Below are positions 54,164-63,656 of a stretch of 64,000 bases of DNA, in pieces. Source of the DNA: Sphingomonas jatrophae (GTDB lineage Bacteria > Pseudomonadota > Alphaproteobacteria > Sphingomonadales > Sphingomonadaceae); contig NZ_FOZG01000002.1 of the NCBI RefSeq assembly GCF_900113315.1, positions 372,001 to 436,000 of the forward strand. The letters run 5' to 3'. Every line of letters starts with the position of its first letter. Position 1 is the stretch's first letter. The position numbers were made by a program, and so were the translations under genes. The notes beneath the pieces were generated by a model. That model was given only the letters and a program-made list of their open reading frames with translations, ran no database searches and had not been told where the DNA came from.

Positions 54164-55398
54164 GGCGTAGGCGGCGGCGCGCCTGCCGGGGCCGCACCCG
54201 CACGGCGGACGCGGAGCGAACCGGCGCCGCCTTCCGCCGCCCAACCACGCGCGGCGAGCGCGAGGCGGAGCGCATCGCTGTCCCCGTCGAACACGACCCG
54301 CATGATCGAGACGCCGCCGACCGCCAGGCTCTGCACCGTAGCGGAGCGGACGCCGGGCACGCCGCGCAGCGCCGACTCGGCACCGCCGACGGCAGCCACG
54401 TCGGGCGTGTCGACCTGGATGGTCAGCACCTGCGCCACCGCGGCCGCGCCCTCGGCGATCTCGCCTTCGCCCTCCGCCGGCGCTTCTTCCGCCGGATCGG
54501 GTGCGACCTCCGCCTCGACCAGGGTCGGATCAGGGGAAAGGCCGCCCTGCCGCAGCGCCTGCGTGTAGATCTCGTCTAGCCGGCGCACACCCTCGTCCAG
54601 CATGGCCGGCAGCCCCGCTGCATCGGCGGCGCGCAGCTGCACCTGGCCGAGCAGCTCGCCATCCGGGCCGTGCCGTGCGGTGAAGGTGCCGATCACCGGA
54701 CCACCGGGGTAGAGGCGGTGGAGCGAGGCCTCGGGCACGACCACGTCGGCGGCGCCATATTGCTCCACCAGCATCCGCCACCAGCGCCGGCCCGGCCGGC
54801 GTGTCTGCGCGGCGTTGAGCAGTAGCGGATCGGCGCCGGTGCCGCGCGGGCGGACATAATCGATCGCGCTGCTGCCGGTGCGGAATCGCGCCCACGCCGC
54901 CTGCCACGGATTGCGCAGCTCCAGCGCGGTGAGCGCGCCGCCGGACCAGAGGACGGGGATGACCAGCATGGGCGCGGACCGCACCGCCTGGCCGCCCCGC
55001 ACGCCGAGGAAGGAGCCGGCGCGGGCGCGATCGAACAGCACGCCCAGCCGCGCGATGTAGCGTTGCGGGCCGATCTGCTCATTCTCGATGACGATGCCGC
55101 CGACCAGGCTGTCCAGCGTCGAATCGGGCAAACCGGGTGCCGCACTCGCGGGAACGCCGTGCAGCCGGCCGTAGAGCGCCTTCCAGCCCTTGCGCTGCGC
55201 CTCACGCCAGCCGGCGGTGCGCGCGGCATCGGCATCCCTGGCGGCGACATCGACGGTAATGCCGGTCACCTCGTAGGAGGAAGCGCTGTTCACGGGCGCG
55301 ATGCCGCGATCGCCCGGTTCGATCTGGGCGAGCAGCGCCCCTGCGGCAAGCGCACAGCCGAGCCCGAGGCTGGAGAGGATCAGGGGGCGAACGCGCAC
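54160..55398 (-). CDS. DUF2066-type exported protein
   Basis: The 412-residue product starts at a GTG ([20 protein letters not shown]), a signal or membrane anchor. The mature N-domain ('[40 protein letters not shown]') is the DUF2066 pattern. The middle contains '[25 protein letters not shown]', and the C-terminal part ends in a proline-rich tail. It precedes hdaA with an ATGA overlap and is divergent from purM. This placement recurs in alphaproteobacteria. Function unknown. Confidence 0.8.
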   Translation of the reverse strand: MRVRPLILSSLGLGCALAAGALLAQIEPGDRGIAPVNSASSYEVTGITVDVAARDADAARTAGWREAQRKGWKALYGRLHGVPASAAPGLPDSTLDSLVGGIVIENEQIGPQRYIARLGVLFDRARAGSFLGVRGGQAVRSAPMLVIPVLWSGGALTALELRNPWQAAWARFRTGSSAIDYVRPRGTGADPLLLNAAQTRRPGRRWWRMLVEQYGAADVVVPEASLHRLYPGGPVIGTFTARHGPDGELLGQVQLRAADAAGLPAMLDEGVRRLDEIYTQALRQGGLSPDPTLVEAEVAPDPAEEAPAEGEGEIAEGAAAVAQVLTIQVDTPDVAAVGGAESALRGVPGVRSATVQSLAVGGVSIMRVVFDGDSDALRLALAARGWAAEGGAGSLRVRRAGAAPAGAPPPTP

Positions 55399-55462
55399 GA
55401 TGGCGCGCCTTTTGGCGAGTTGGTCGTGGAAAACCAAGCGCGATGTCGGTAGGCGCACGATC

Positions 55463-56557
55463 ATGACGGATCCGACACCCTATACCTACGCTGATGCCGG
55501 CGTTTCGATCGCGGCGGGCAACGCGCTGGTGAAGGCGATCGCGCCGCTCGCCCGCGCCACCGCAAGGCCCGGCGCCGGCGCGGAACTCGGCGGCTTCGGT
55601 GGCTTCTTCGATCTGAAGGCGGCGGGCTACACCGATCCGCTGCTGGTGGCGGCCAACGACGGCGTCGGCACCAAGCTGAAGCTGGCGATCGAGGCGGGGC
55701 GGCACGAGGGCGTCGGCATCGACCTGGTCGCCATGTGCGCCAACGATCTGGTCGTGCAGGGCGCCGAGCCCTTGTTCTTCCTCGACTATTTCGCGACCGG
55801 CAAGCTGGATACCGGCGTCGCCGAAGCGGTTGTCGCGTCGATTGCGGAGGGTTGCCGCATCGCCGGCTGCGCGCTGATCGGCGGTGAGACGGCGGAGATG
55901 CCCGGCATGTATGCGCCGGGCGACTATGACCTTGCCGGCTTCTGCGTCGGCGCGGTGGAGCGTGGACAGGCGCTGACCGGCGACAAGGTGGCGGCGGGAG
56001 ACGCGATCCTCGGTCTCGCCTCGTCGGGCGTTCATTCCAACGGCTATTCGCTCGTCCGCCGGCTGGCGGCGGACCGGGGCTGGAAGCTTAATCGCCCGGC
56101 CCTGTTCGATGCGGACGTGCTGCTGATCGACGCGCTGCTGGCGCCGACGCGAATCTATGTCCGCTCGCTGCTGCCGCTGGTGCGCGGCGGGCAGATCCGC
56201 GCACTGGCGCACATCACCGGCGGCGGGCTGCTGGAGAATATTCCGCGCGTGCTGCCCGACGGCCTGCACGCGCATGTCGATGCGGATCTGTGGCCGCAGC
56301 CGCGGCTGATGGCCTTCCTCCAGGCGCAGGGCGCGATCGAGCCGGCGGAGATGGCGCGAACGTTCAACTGCGGCATCGGCATGGCGGTGGTCGTCGCCGA
56401 GACGGAGGTGGATGCAGTGGCGCGCGCGCTGGAAGCAGCGGGCGAGACCGTCCACCGCATCGGCCGGATCGAGGCGGGCGCAAAGGGCTGCACCGTCGCG
56501 GGCAGCGCCGACGCCTGGTCCGCTCGCGCAGCCTGGAGCGCGACGCATAATGGCTGA
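55463..56557 (+). CDS. purM: Phosphoribosylformylglycinamidine cyclo-ligase
   Basis: PurM forms the imidazole ring in purine synthesis (AIR synthetase). The 364-residue protein has [19 protein letters not shown], '[17 protein letters not shown]', '[27 protein letters not shown]', '[24 protein letters not shown]' and '[16 protein letters not shown]'. It overlaps purN by eight bases. ATG 55463 was chosen because the conserved fold begins there. Confidence 0.97.
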   Translation: MTDPTPYTYADAGVSIAAGNALVKAIAPLARATARPGAGAELGGFGGFFDLKAAGYTDPLLVAANDGVGTKLKLAIEAGRHEGVGIDLVAMCANDLVVQGAEPLFFLDYFATGKLDTGVAEAVVASIAEGCRIAGCALIGGETAEMPGMYAPGDYDLAGFCVGAVERGQALTGDKVAAGDAILGLASSGVHSNGYSLVRRLAADRGWKLNRPALFDADVLLIDALLAPTRIYVRSLLPLVRGGQIRALAHITGGGLLENIPRVLPDGLHAHVDADLWPQPRLMAFLQAQGAIEPAEMARTFNCGIGMAVVVAETEVDAVARALEAAGETVHRIGRIEAGAKGCTVAGSADAWSARAAWSATHNG

Positions 56558-57131
56558 GGCGGGCGGACGCGCGCCCGTCGCCATCCTGATCTCCGGCCGC
56601 GGATCCAACATGGCGGCGCTGCTCCGCGCGGCGGAGGCGCCCGATTGCCCGTGGCGGGTGGTTCTGGTGGGCGCGAACGACCCGGACGCGGCGGGGCTGG
56701 AGACCGCGCGCGCGGCGGGGGTGCCGACCTGGGCGCACAGCCACAAGGGGCTTAACCGCGCCGACTATGATGCGCTGGTGGATGCGGCGGTGCGCGCCGC
56801 GGGTGCGGAGTGGATCGCGCTTGCGGGCTATATGCGGCTGCTCTCGCCCGGTTTCGTCAGCGCGTGGGCGGGGCGGATCGTCAACATTCACCCGTCTCTG
56901 CTGCCGCTGCACAAGGGGCTGGACACGCATGCCCGCGCGATCGAAGCGGGCGACGTGGAGGCAGGCTGCTCGGTCCATATCGTCACGGCGGAGCTGGACG
57001 ACGGGCCGGTGATCGCACAGGCGCGCGTGCCCGTGCTGCCCGGCGACACGCCCGAGACGCTTGCCGCGCGCGTGCTGGTGGAGGAACATCGCCTCTATCC
57101 GAAGGCGTTGACGGAGCTGGTGACGCGATGA
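56550..57131 (+). CDS. purN: Phosphoribosylglycinamide formyltransferase
   Basis: PurN transfers a formyl group from 10-formyl-THF to GAR. The 193-residue protein has [16 protein letters not shown] (phosphate site), '[13 protein letters not shown]', the active-site '[23 protein letters not shown]' (Asn, His) and Asp in '[15 protein letters not shown]'. It is translationally coupled to purM and to the downstream MmcQ-like gene (ATGA overlap). Confidence 0.96.
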   Translation: MAEAGGRAPVAILISGRGSNMAALLRAAEAPDCPWRVVLVGANDPDAAGLETARAAGVPTWAHSHKGLNRADYDALVDAAVRAAGAEWIALAGYMRLLSPGFVSAWAGRIVNIHPSLLPLHKGLDTHARAIEAGDVEAGCSVHIVTAELDDGPVIAQARVPVLPGDTPETLAARVLVEEHRLYPKALTELVTR

Positions 57132-57505
57132 GCCCCGATCCGGAAGCGGACCTCGCCCGCCTGCGCGAGATTGCGATGGCGCTGCCCGAGGCGGCAGAGA
57201 AGGTCAGCCACGGTGCCCCCGTCTTCTACATCGACAAGGGCAAGACCTATGCGTGGTTCAGCCACGATCATCACGGCAACGGCGTGACCGCGGTGATCGT
57301 CAAGGTCTCCGGCCTCGACGAGCATGAGATGCTGGTCGAGCGCGAGCCCGAGCGTTTCCACCGCCCGGCTTATTTCCGGGCCGACCAGTGGATCGCCATC
57401 CGGGTCGACCTGCCCGACACCGACTGGGATTATATCGCCGACCGCGTGGCGATGAGCTGGGAGCTCGTCGCGCCGCGCCGCCTGCTGGAGGCGGGCGGAC
57501 GATGA
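57128..57505 (+). CDS. MmcQ/YjbR-family protein
   Basis: This 125-residue protein has the YjbR fold pattern: 'LREIAMALPEAAEKVSHGAPVFYIDKGKTYAWFSHDHHGNG', 'LVEREPERFHRPAYFRADQWIAIRVDLPDTDWDYIADRVAMSWELVAPRRLL'. Such proteins are often DNA-binding-like but of unknown role. It is overlapped by purN upstream and by the next gene downstream, so it is carried in the purine operon. No specific function proposed. Confidence 0.85.
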   Translation: MSPDPEADLARLREIAMALPEAAEKVSHGAPVFYIDKGKTYAWFSHDHHGNGVTAVIVKVSGLDEHEMLVEREPERFHRPAYFRADQWIAIRVDLPDTDWDYIADRVAMSWELVAPRRLLEAGGR

Positions 57506-58134
57506 GCGGAGCTCCCGAGACACGGGCCGAGACGCCCGCCGAGAAGGCGGAAAAGGCGCGCGTGCGTCGCCGCTGGCTGACGCTGGGCGAAGTGCTGGCG
57601 GTGGTGGCTGCGCTGATCTCCGGCCTGACGCTGTGGAACAGCTGGCAGCAACGGTCGGACGAGCAGGCCAAGGAAGTCCGCGCCGAGAAGAAGGCGGAGA
57701 GCGCCGCCGCCACCATCGTGCTGGGCGCGGCGGGCGAGGATGAGGGACGGCGCCTGAAGCTCGCGTCGCTCCGCGCCGACCAGAATGTGCAGGGGCAGAC
57801 GATCCTGTTCCCGCCTGCGCTCAAGGTCGCCGCGGTCGAGACGACGGGCGATCCGCGTATCGAGGCGGATTGGATCCAGGACGCGTTGCGCGATGCGACC
57901 ACGGGCGAGAAGGATCGCGGCGATGCGCGCCTGCCGCTGCTGATCGTCACGCGCTACTGGTCCGACGGCGCGGTGCGGACGGCGCGGGCCTATTACGATC
58001 TCGGCTACACGCTGGAGGAAGGCGGCCTGCTGGGCGGGCGCAAGCTGCGGCTGAAGGGCCTGTCGCTGATCGGCGCGGCACCCGAGAAGGCGGACCCGGA
58101 GCGGCTCGACAAATTGTGGGCGGCGCGGCGCTAG
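57502..58134 (+). CDS. Membrane-anchored protein of unknown function
   Basis: The 210-residue product has a charged N-terminus ('ETPAEKAEKARVRRRW'), one transmembrane helix ('LTLGEVLAVVAALISGLTLWNSW', about 26-48), and a soluble C-domain with 'LLIVTRYWSDGAVRTARAYYDLGYTLEEGG' and 'GLSLIGAAPEKADPERLDKLW'. A heptad-like segment after the helix could be a coiled coil. It is coupled to the MmcQ gene by an ATGA overlap. No family recognised. Confidence 0.72.
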   Translation: MSGAPETRAETPAEKAEKARVRRRWLTLGEVLAVVAALISGLTLWNSWQQRSDEQAKEVRAEKKAESAAATIVLGAAGEDEGRRLKLASLRADQNVQGQTILFPPALKVAAVETTGDPRIEADWIQDALRDATTGEKDRGDARLPLLIVTRYWSDGAVRTARAYYDLGYTLEEGGLLGGRKLRLKGLSLIGAAPEKADPERLDKLWAARR

Positions 58135-58175
58135 GGGCTTACCGGATCATCTGACGCGGCGGTTCGCGACGCGCG

Positions 58176-58679
58176 TCAGAGCGTGATCGCGTAGACGTGA
58201 TCGTCGAACACGCTGCCGCCGACCTCGAAGCGTCGGCCGCCGATCCGCTCGGCACCGATCTTCCGGTAAAAGCCGATGGCGCGCATATTGTCGTGATGGG
58301 TGCCGATCAGCAGGCGGCGGCGGCCGAGCGCGCGCGCTTCCGCCAGCATCGCATTCGACATGCTGCGCGCCGCACCTGAACCGTGCCAGCGAGAGAAGAG
58401 GTAGAAACGCTTCATCTCGATGTCGCCCGGCTCTGCCTGCGGCAGTTCGGGCTCGCACATCAGGGCGTAGCCAACGGGCGCGCCCGTCTCCGTCTCGGCC
58501 AGCCAGGCGCGGCCGACGGGCTGCGCCAGATAGGCGCGATAGGCGTCGGCCGAGTGATTGCGCGCGGTGTGCGCGACGATGTCCGCGCCGGGGATCAGCG
58601 TGGCGAACCCTTCGAGGAAGGTCGCCGCGCCGACCAGCGCGAGCGCGGGCGCGTCCTCCACGCCCGCGCGCCGGATCAC
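58176..58679 (-). CDS. GNAT-family N-acetyltransferase
   Basis: The 167-residue protein starts at GTG 58679 (VIRRAGVEDAPALALVGAA), four bases after ndk. The acetyl-CoA site 'FYLFSRWHGSGAARSMSNAMLAEARALG' and the strand 'RLLIGTHHDNMRAIGFYRKIGAERIGG' are typical of GNAT enzymes. Substrate unknown. A longer frame to 58811 would overlap ndk and lacks GNAT-like sequence, so the short start is preferred. Confidence 0.85.
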   Translation of the reverse strand: MIRRAGVEDAPALALVGAATFLEGFATLIPGADIVAHTARNHSADAYRAYLAQPVGRAWLAETETGAPVGYALMCEPELPQAEPGDIEMKRFYLFSRWHGSGAARSMSNAMLAEARALGRRRLLIGTHHDNMRAIGFYRKIGAERIGGRRFEVGGSVFDDHVYAITL

Positions 58680-58683
58680 CGGA

Positions 58684-59106
58684 TCAGCCGACAATTTCTT
58701 CCGGCTTGAAGAAGTAGGCGATCTCGATCTCGGCATTCTCAGCGCTGTCCGAGCCGTGGACCGAATTCGCCTCGATCGATTCGGCGAACGCCTTGCGGAT
58801 CGTGCCCTCATCGGCCTGCGCCGGGTTGGTCGCGCCCATGATCTTGCGGTTGGCGGCGACGGCGTCCTCGCCTTCCAGCACCTGCACGACCACCGGGCCG
58901 GAGATCATGAAGCTGACCAGATCGTTGAAGAAGGGCCGCTCCTTATGGACGGCGTAGAAGCCCTCGGCCTGCTCCTTGGTCATGCGGATGCGCTTGGACG
59001 CGACGACGCGCAGGCCCGCTTCCTCCAGCTTCGCGGTGACCGCGCCGGTGAGGTTGCGGCGGGTGGCGTCGGGCTTGATGATCGAAAAGGTGCGGGTCGT
59101 CGCCAT
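58684..59106 (-). CDS. ndk: Nucleoside diphosphate kinase
   Basis: Ndk equilibrates NTP and dNTP pools via a phosphohistidine. The 140-residue protein has [19 protein letters not shown], '[26 protein letters not shown]', '[32 protein letters not shown]' with the active-site His, and 'EIEIAYFF'. All signatures are intact. GAGC is seen upstream of ATG 59106 but no strong Shine-Dalgarno. Confidence 0.97.
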   Translation of the reverse strand: MATTRTFSIIKPDATRRNLTGAVTAKLEEAGLRVVASKRIRMTKEQAEGFYAVHKERPFFNDLVSFMISGPVVVQVLEGEDAVAANRKIMGATNPAQADEGTIRKAFAESIEANSVHGSDSAENAEIEIAYFFKPEEIVG

Positions 59107-59209
59107 GGCGGAAGCCAAGCTCCTGTTGGTTCTGGTGTCTGGAAGGTGGCGGCCCTCTAGCGGGGCGGGCGGCGGGGTGCAACAGGAGGGCCTACGCCCG
59201 CGTGGCCGA

Positions 59210-59650
59210 TCAGCCTGCCTGCGTCCAGCGGCCCCGCTCGTCCTGCTTCCAGAAGCGCCGCTCGACACTGTCCTGCGCGGCCAGCGTCCGCCACGCGGCG
59301 CGGCTCGCCTCCAGCCGGTCGTCGCCGAACAGCAGGAAGGCGCGGTCGAACGCGAGCGCGGCGTCCCGCCACACGCCGTCCGCCAGCGCGACGGCGCGGG
59401 CACCGTTGGCGGGCTCGCACGCCTCGGCGATCAGGATCGGCTGGCGCGCCTCATCGCCCTGGCCCGCGCGGCCGTGGGCGAGGAAGCTTTCGGGCGACCA
59501 GTCCCACAGCCGCTCGTCCAGCCGCGCGGCGAGCGCCTCGTCCTCCGCCACGACGAGCAGGCGGCCGCCGCCATCCAGCACCCGCTCGGCAATGCGGGGC
59601 AGCACCGCCTCAACGCCGCCCGCGCCGACATGGTAGAAATCGACCTGCAT
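59210..59650 (-). CDS. holC: DNA polymerase III chi subunit
   Basis: Chi links the clamp loader to SSB. The 146-residue protein begins [20 protein letters not shown], with '[39 protein letters not shown]' typical of HolC (the LW-W-SFLPHG motif). It follows pepA by 19 bases on the same strand, an arrangement common in alphaproteobacteria. Confidence 0.93.
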   Translation of the reverse strand: MQVDFYHVGAGGVEAVLPRIAERVLDGGGRLLVVAEDEALAARLDERLWDWSPESFLAHGRAGQGDEARQPILIAEACEPANGARAVALADGVWRDAALAFDRAFLLFGDDRLEASRAAWRTLAAQDSVERRFWKQDERGRWTQAG

Positions 59651-59669
59651 CCGCCCTTCCGCCCGAGCT

Positions 59670-61148
59670 TCAGGCCTCCAGCGTATCCGCCACGTAGCGG
59701 TCGATCAGGCGCACGCCGAAGCCGGTGGCACCCTTGGCCATCAGCGAGCTGCCCTTGCTCGACCAGACCATGCCGGCGATGTCGAGATGCGCCCAGGCGA
59801 CGCCCTCGTCGACGAAGCGCTTGATGAACTGCGCCGCCGAGATCGAGCCGGCCTCGCGCGGGCCGACATTCTTCATGTCGGCGATCGCGCTGTCGATCAG
59901 CTTGTCGTAGGGATCGCCCATCGGCAGCCGCCACAGCGGCTCCCCCGCGTCGCGCGCGGCGGCGAGCAGTCCGTCGGCCAGCGCATCGTCATTGGCGAAG
60001 ATGCCGCCATATTCATGGCCGAGCGTGATGATCATCGCGCCGGTCAGCGTGGCGAGATCGACGATGGTTTTCGGCTTGTGCGTCCGCTGCACCCAGGTGA
60101 TCGCGTCGCAGAGCACGAGGCGGCCTTCGGCGTCGGTGTTGATCACCTCGATTGTCTGGCCGGACATGCTGGTGACCACGTCACCGGGGCGCTGGGCAAG
60201 GCCGTCGGGCATGTTCTCGACGAGGCCGCAGACGCCGATGATGTTCGCCCTGGCCCCGCGCCTGGCGAGCGTGAGCATGGCCCCGGCGACCGCGCCGGCG
60301 CCGCCCATGTCCCACTTCATGTCCTCCATGCCGCCGGCGGGCTTGATCGAGATGCCGCCCGTATCGAACGTCACGCCCTTGCCGACGAAAGCGACCGGCG
60401 CCTCGCCCTCTGCGCCGCCGTTCCAGCGGAGCGCCAGCAGCCGCGCCTCGCGCGCCGAGCCCTGCGACACGCCGAGCAGCGCGCCCATGCCGAGTTCGCG
60501 CATCGCCGCATCGTCCAGCACCTCGACCACGACACCCTCGGGCATGGCGGCGCGCACGCGCTCGACGAAGCTTTCGGGGTAGATGATGTTGGCGGGTTCG
60601 GTCACCAGCTCGCGGGTCAGCGCCATGCCCTCGGCGACCGCGCTGTGGCGCGCCCATGCGGTGTCCGCCCCGGCGCCGCCGCCGACGATCACCAGCTCGG
60701 CCAGGGTCGGCTTCTGCGTCGATGCCTGCTTGGTGCGGTGGACGTCGTAGCGCCAGGCGCGCAGCGTGGCGCCGAAGGCGATGCGGGCCGCCGCCTCGGC
60801 CGGATCGCTCAGGCCCGCGTCGGTCAGATCGACCGTCAGTCGCTTCAGGCCGGATGTCTCCAGCCGCGCGACCAGCGCCGCACCGACCTTCTCCGCCGCC
60901 GCACCCTCACCCGCGCCGCCGGTGCCGAGGCCGACCGCGAACAGCCGCCGCACGCTGCCGCCGTCGGCCACGAACGCCTCGACGATGGCCGCCGCCTCGG
61001 CATCGAATCGCTGCGCCTCGGCCGCGTGGCGCAGCGCCTGCGTGCCGTCGAGCGCCAGCAGCCGGCCCGGCAGCTGGCCGCCCAGGATCGGATAGGCGAC
61101 CGCTTCGGCAGCGGACGGGGCCTGATCGGCAAAGCGGATGGTGAGCAA
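59670..61148 (-). CDS. pepA: Leucyl aminopeptidase (M17)
   Basis: PepA is a dinuclear-metal aminopeptidase. The 492-residue protein has the catalytic domain features 'VGKGVTFDTGGISIKPAGGMEDMKWDMGGAGAV' (metal Lys/Asp), 'NTDAEGRLVLCDAITWVQR' (signature with Asp/Glu) and 'DLATLTGAMIITLGHEYGG'. The start is probably TTG 61148 (LLTIRFADQAPS) with GAGGA upstream; a CTG two codons earlier is possible. It is divergent from lptD across about 136 bp. Confidence 0.94.
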   Translation of the reverse strand: MLTIRFADQAPSAAEAVAYPILGGQLPGRLLALDGTQALRHAAEAQRFDAEAAAIVEAFVADGGSVRRLFAVGLGTGGAGEGAAAEKVGAALVARLETSGLKRLTVDLTDAGLSDPAEAAARIAFGATLRAWRYDVHRTKQASTQKPTLAELVIVGGGAGADTAWARHSAVAEGMALTRELVTEPANIIYPESFVERVRAAMPEGVVVEVLDDAAMRELGMGALLGVSQGSAREARLLALRWNGGAEGEAPVAFVGKGVTFDTGGISIKPAGGMEDMKWDMGGAGAVAGAMLTLARRGARANIIGVCGLVENMPDGLAQRPGDVVTSMSGQTIEVINTDAEGRLVLCDAITWVQRTHKPKTIVDLATLTGAMIITLGHEYGGIFANDDALADGLLAAARDAGEPLWRLPMGDPYDKLIDSAIADMKNVGPREAGSISAAQFIKRFVDEGVAWAHLDIAGMVWSSKGSSLMAKGATGFGVRLIDRYVADTLEA

Positions 61149-61284
61149 GGTCAGGTTTTCCTCGGGACCGGAAGTGTCCTCCCCATGTAGGCACGCCGCC
61201 CCGGCTTCGCCAAGCGATTGCCCGCACGCCATGGCGGTGCGATAGGCTCAGCGGAAAAGCCGTTGTGAAGATGGCGTCGCTTCG

Positions 61285-63534
61285 TTGGGGGCCGTTCTGC
61301 ATCGTCATCTATCTTTCGGCCTCTCCACCCTCGCGCTCGCCGCGGCGTGGCCCGCGCGCGCGCAGGATCTGCAGACCCCGCCGACCCCGCCCCCCCTGGC
61401 AACGCCCGACGTGCCGGTGCCGGCGAACGACGAGGAAGTGACCTTCAGCGCCGACCAGCTGGACTATGACGATCAGACCGAGCGGGTCGTCGCCACGGGC
61501 GAGGTGCGCATGATCCGCGCGGGCAATCGCCTGCGCGCGGACAAGGTGACGTGGGACCGCAAGACCGGCGACGTGATCGCCGAGGGCAGCGTCGCCGTCG
61601 CCAATCCGCAGGGCGACATCGCTTATGGCGATTCGGTGCAGCTGAAGGACACGCTGCGCGACGGCGTGATCGACAACCTGCTGCTGGTGCTGGAGGATGG
61701 CGGCCGCCTGGCGGCGCAGCGGGGGACCAGGGTGGACAATGTCTCCACGCTGGAACACGCCGCCTACACGCCCTGCCGCGTGACGGACGATGCCGGCTGC
61801 CCCAAGACGCCGTCGTGGCAGATCACCGCGGTGCGCGTGGTGCACGATCCGAAGAAGCACCGCATCTCCTACCGCGATGCGCGGCTGTCGCTGTTCGGGC
61901 TGCCGATCCTGTGGCTGCCGGCGCTGTCGCATCCGGACGGGTCGGGCGAGGGCGGCAGCGGCCTGCTGGTGCCGACCTTCCGCATCAGCCGCACCAACGG
62001 CGTCGAGGTGGCGACGCCCTATTACATGCCGTTCGGGCCGAACCGCGACCTGACGATCACGCCGCACGTTTATTCGGATGTGGCGCCCGCGCTGGAGGCC
62101 CAGTGGCGCTCGCTCAGCTCGACAGGTGCCTATCAGGTCGGCGGCATGATCACCTACGGCTCGCGCCTGCCGGCCGAGCTGAGCATCGATCCCAGCGCCG
62201 ATGGCAAGAGCAATGTGCGCGGCTATCTCGATGCGAGCGGGCGGTTCCAGCTGGGGCCCTACTGGACGCTGACCGGATCGACCCGGCTGGCGACCGACAA
62301 GACCTTCCTGCGGCGCTACGACATCTCGCGGGACGATCGGCTGCGCACCATCGCCACCGCCGAGCGGATCGATGCGGACAGCTATCTCGTCATCGGCGGC
62401 TATGCGGTGCAGAACCTCCGCCCCACGGTCAGCCAGCGCAACCAGCCGATCGCCCTGCCCGCGATCGATTATCGCCGCCGCCTCGATTTCGCCGGCGGCG
62501 TGGTCGAGGCGCAGGTCAACAGCCTGTTCATCACGCGAACCAGCGGACAGGACACGCAGCGCGCCTTTGCCGGGCTGCGCTGGGATCTGCGCCGCTACAC
62601 GACGATGGGGCAGGAAGTGACGCTGACGGCCTATGGCCGCGGCGACATCTACCACACCGCCAACGTCTCCAGCACGCTGACCGCCAGCTATCGCGGCGAT
62701 CCGGGCTGGACGCCGCGGGCGATCGGCGCATTGGCCGCCGACGTGCGCTGGCCGTTTGCGGGTGCGCTGGCCGGGGGCACGCAGATCGTGGCGCCGCGCG
62801 TGCAGTTCGTCGCCAGCCCGCACACGCGCAACCTGGCGATCCCGAACGAGGATGCCCGCGCGATCGAGCTGGAGGACAGCAACCTGTTCGCGCTCAACCG
62901 CTTCCCCGGCTATGACCGGTGGGAGGATGGCAGCCGCGTCACCTACGGCCTGGAATGGCAATATGACCGGCCGCGCTTCTCGGTGCGCAGCATCGTCGGG
63001 CAGAGCTACCGCCTGACGCGGCGCGAGACGATCCTGCCGGACGGCACGGGTCTCGGCTCGCGCTTCTCCGACGTCGTCGGGCGGACGACGCTGCGTTATG
63101 GCGATTTCGTCAGCCTCACCCACCGCTTCCGCGCAGACAAGGATGGCTGGCAGCTGCGCCGCAACGAGCTGGACGTGACGCTGGGCGGGCGCCGCACCTA
63201 CGTCATGGTCGGCTATCTCCGCCTCAACCGCGACATCGATACGGCGATCGAGGATCTGCGCGACCGTGAGGAGGTGCGGCTGGGCGGCCGGGTGCAGATC
63301 ACGCGCACGCTGTCCGCCTTCGGCTCGACCACGCTGGATCTGACCTCCGCGGCGGAAGATCCGCTGTCGATCGCGGACGGCTACGAGCCGGTGCGCCACC
63401 GTCTGGGCGTGCTCTACGACGACGAGTGCCTCGAGCTTGGGGTCACGTGGCGGCGCGATTATGCGCGGATCGGCGATGCGCGGCGGGGCAACAGCTTCCT
63501 GTTCCAGCTGGCGTTCAAGAATCTGGGCCGCTGA
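61285..63534 (+). CDS. lptD: LPS-assembly protein LptD
   Basis: LptD is the outer-membrane barrel that inserts LPS with LptE. The 749-residue protein has a signal peptide (about 1-27, ending PARAQD), the N-terminal OstA beta-jellyroll ('VTFSADQLDYDDQTERVVATGEVRMIRAGNRLRADKVTWDR'), then a large barrel. Cysteines suited to disulphides occur at 'PCRVTDDAGCPKT' and the conserved end 'YDDECLELGVTWRRDY'. The start is TTG 61285; no ATG or GTG is in frame with a good site. It precedes surA. Confidence 0.95.
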   Translation: MGAVLHRHLSFGLSTLALAAAWPARAQDLQTPPTPPPLATPDVPVPANDEEVTFSADQLDYDDQTERVVATGEVRMIRAGNRLRADKVTWDRKTGDVIAEGSVAVANPQGDIAYGDSVQLKDTLRDGVIDNLLLVLEDGGRLAAQRGTRVDNVSTLEHAAYTPCRVTDDAGCPKTPSWQITAVRVVHDPKKHRISYRDARLSLFGLPILWLPALSHPDGSGEGGSGLLVPTFRISRTNGVEVATPYYMPFGPNRDLTITPHVYSDVAPALEAQWRSLSSTGAYQVGGMITYGSRLPAELSIDPSADGKSNVRGYLDASGRFQLGPYWTLTGSTRLATDKTFLRRYDISRDDRLRTIATAERIDADSYLVIGGYAVQNLRPTVSQRNQPIALPAIDYRRRLDFAGGVVEAQVNSLFITRTSGQDTQRAFAGLRWDLRRYTTMGQEVTLTAYGRGDIYHTANVSSTLTASYRGDPGWTPRAIGALAADVRWPFAGALAGGTQIVAPRVQFVASPHTRNLAIPNEDARAIELEDSNLFALNRFPGYDRWEDGSRVTYGLEWQYDRPRFSVRSIVGQSYRLTRRETILPDGTGLGSRFSDVVGRTTLRYGDFVSLTHRFRADKDGWQLRRNELDVTLGGRRTYVMVGYLRLNRDIDTAIEDLRDREEVRLGGRVQITRTLSAFGSTTLDLTSAAEDPLSIADGYEPVRHRLGVLYDDECLELGVTWRRDYARIGDARRGNSFLFQLAFKNLGR

Positions 63535-63656
63535 TCCGCCGCCCGGCAGCCACATCAGGCCTCCCCTTCCAACCGCGCGCGGCCCGCGCTAAGCAGCGGT
63601 TCAGTTTGTCCGGCGCAGAGGCGGGGCGCGGACGTGCGGTTTGGAGCGATTTCGGG

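Noticed and set aside
61309-63555. 748-residue open frame opposite lptD
   Set aside because: Antisense shadow of a full-length, motif-bearing lptD.
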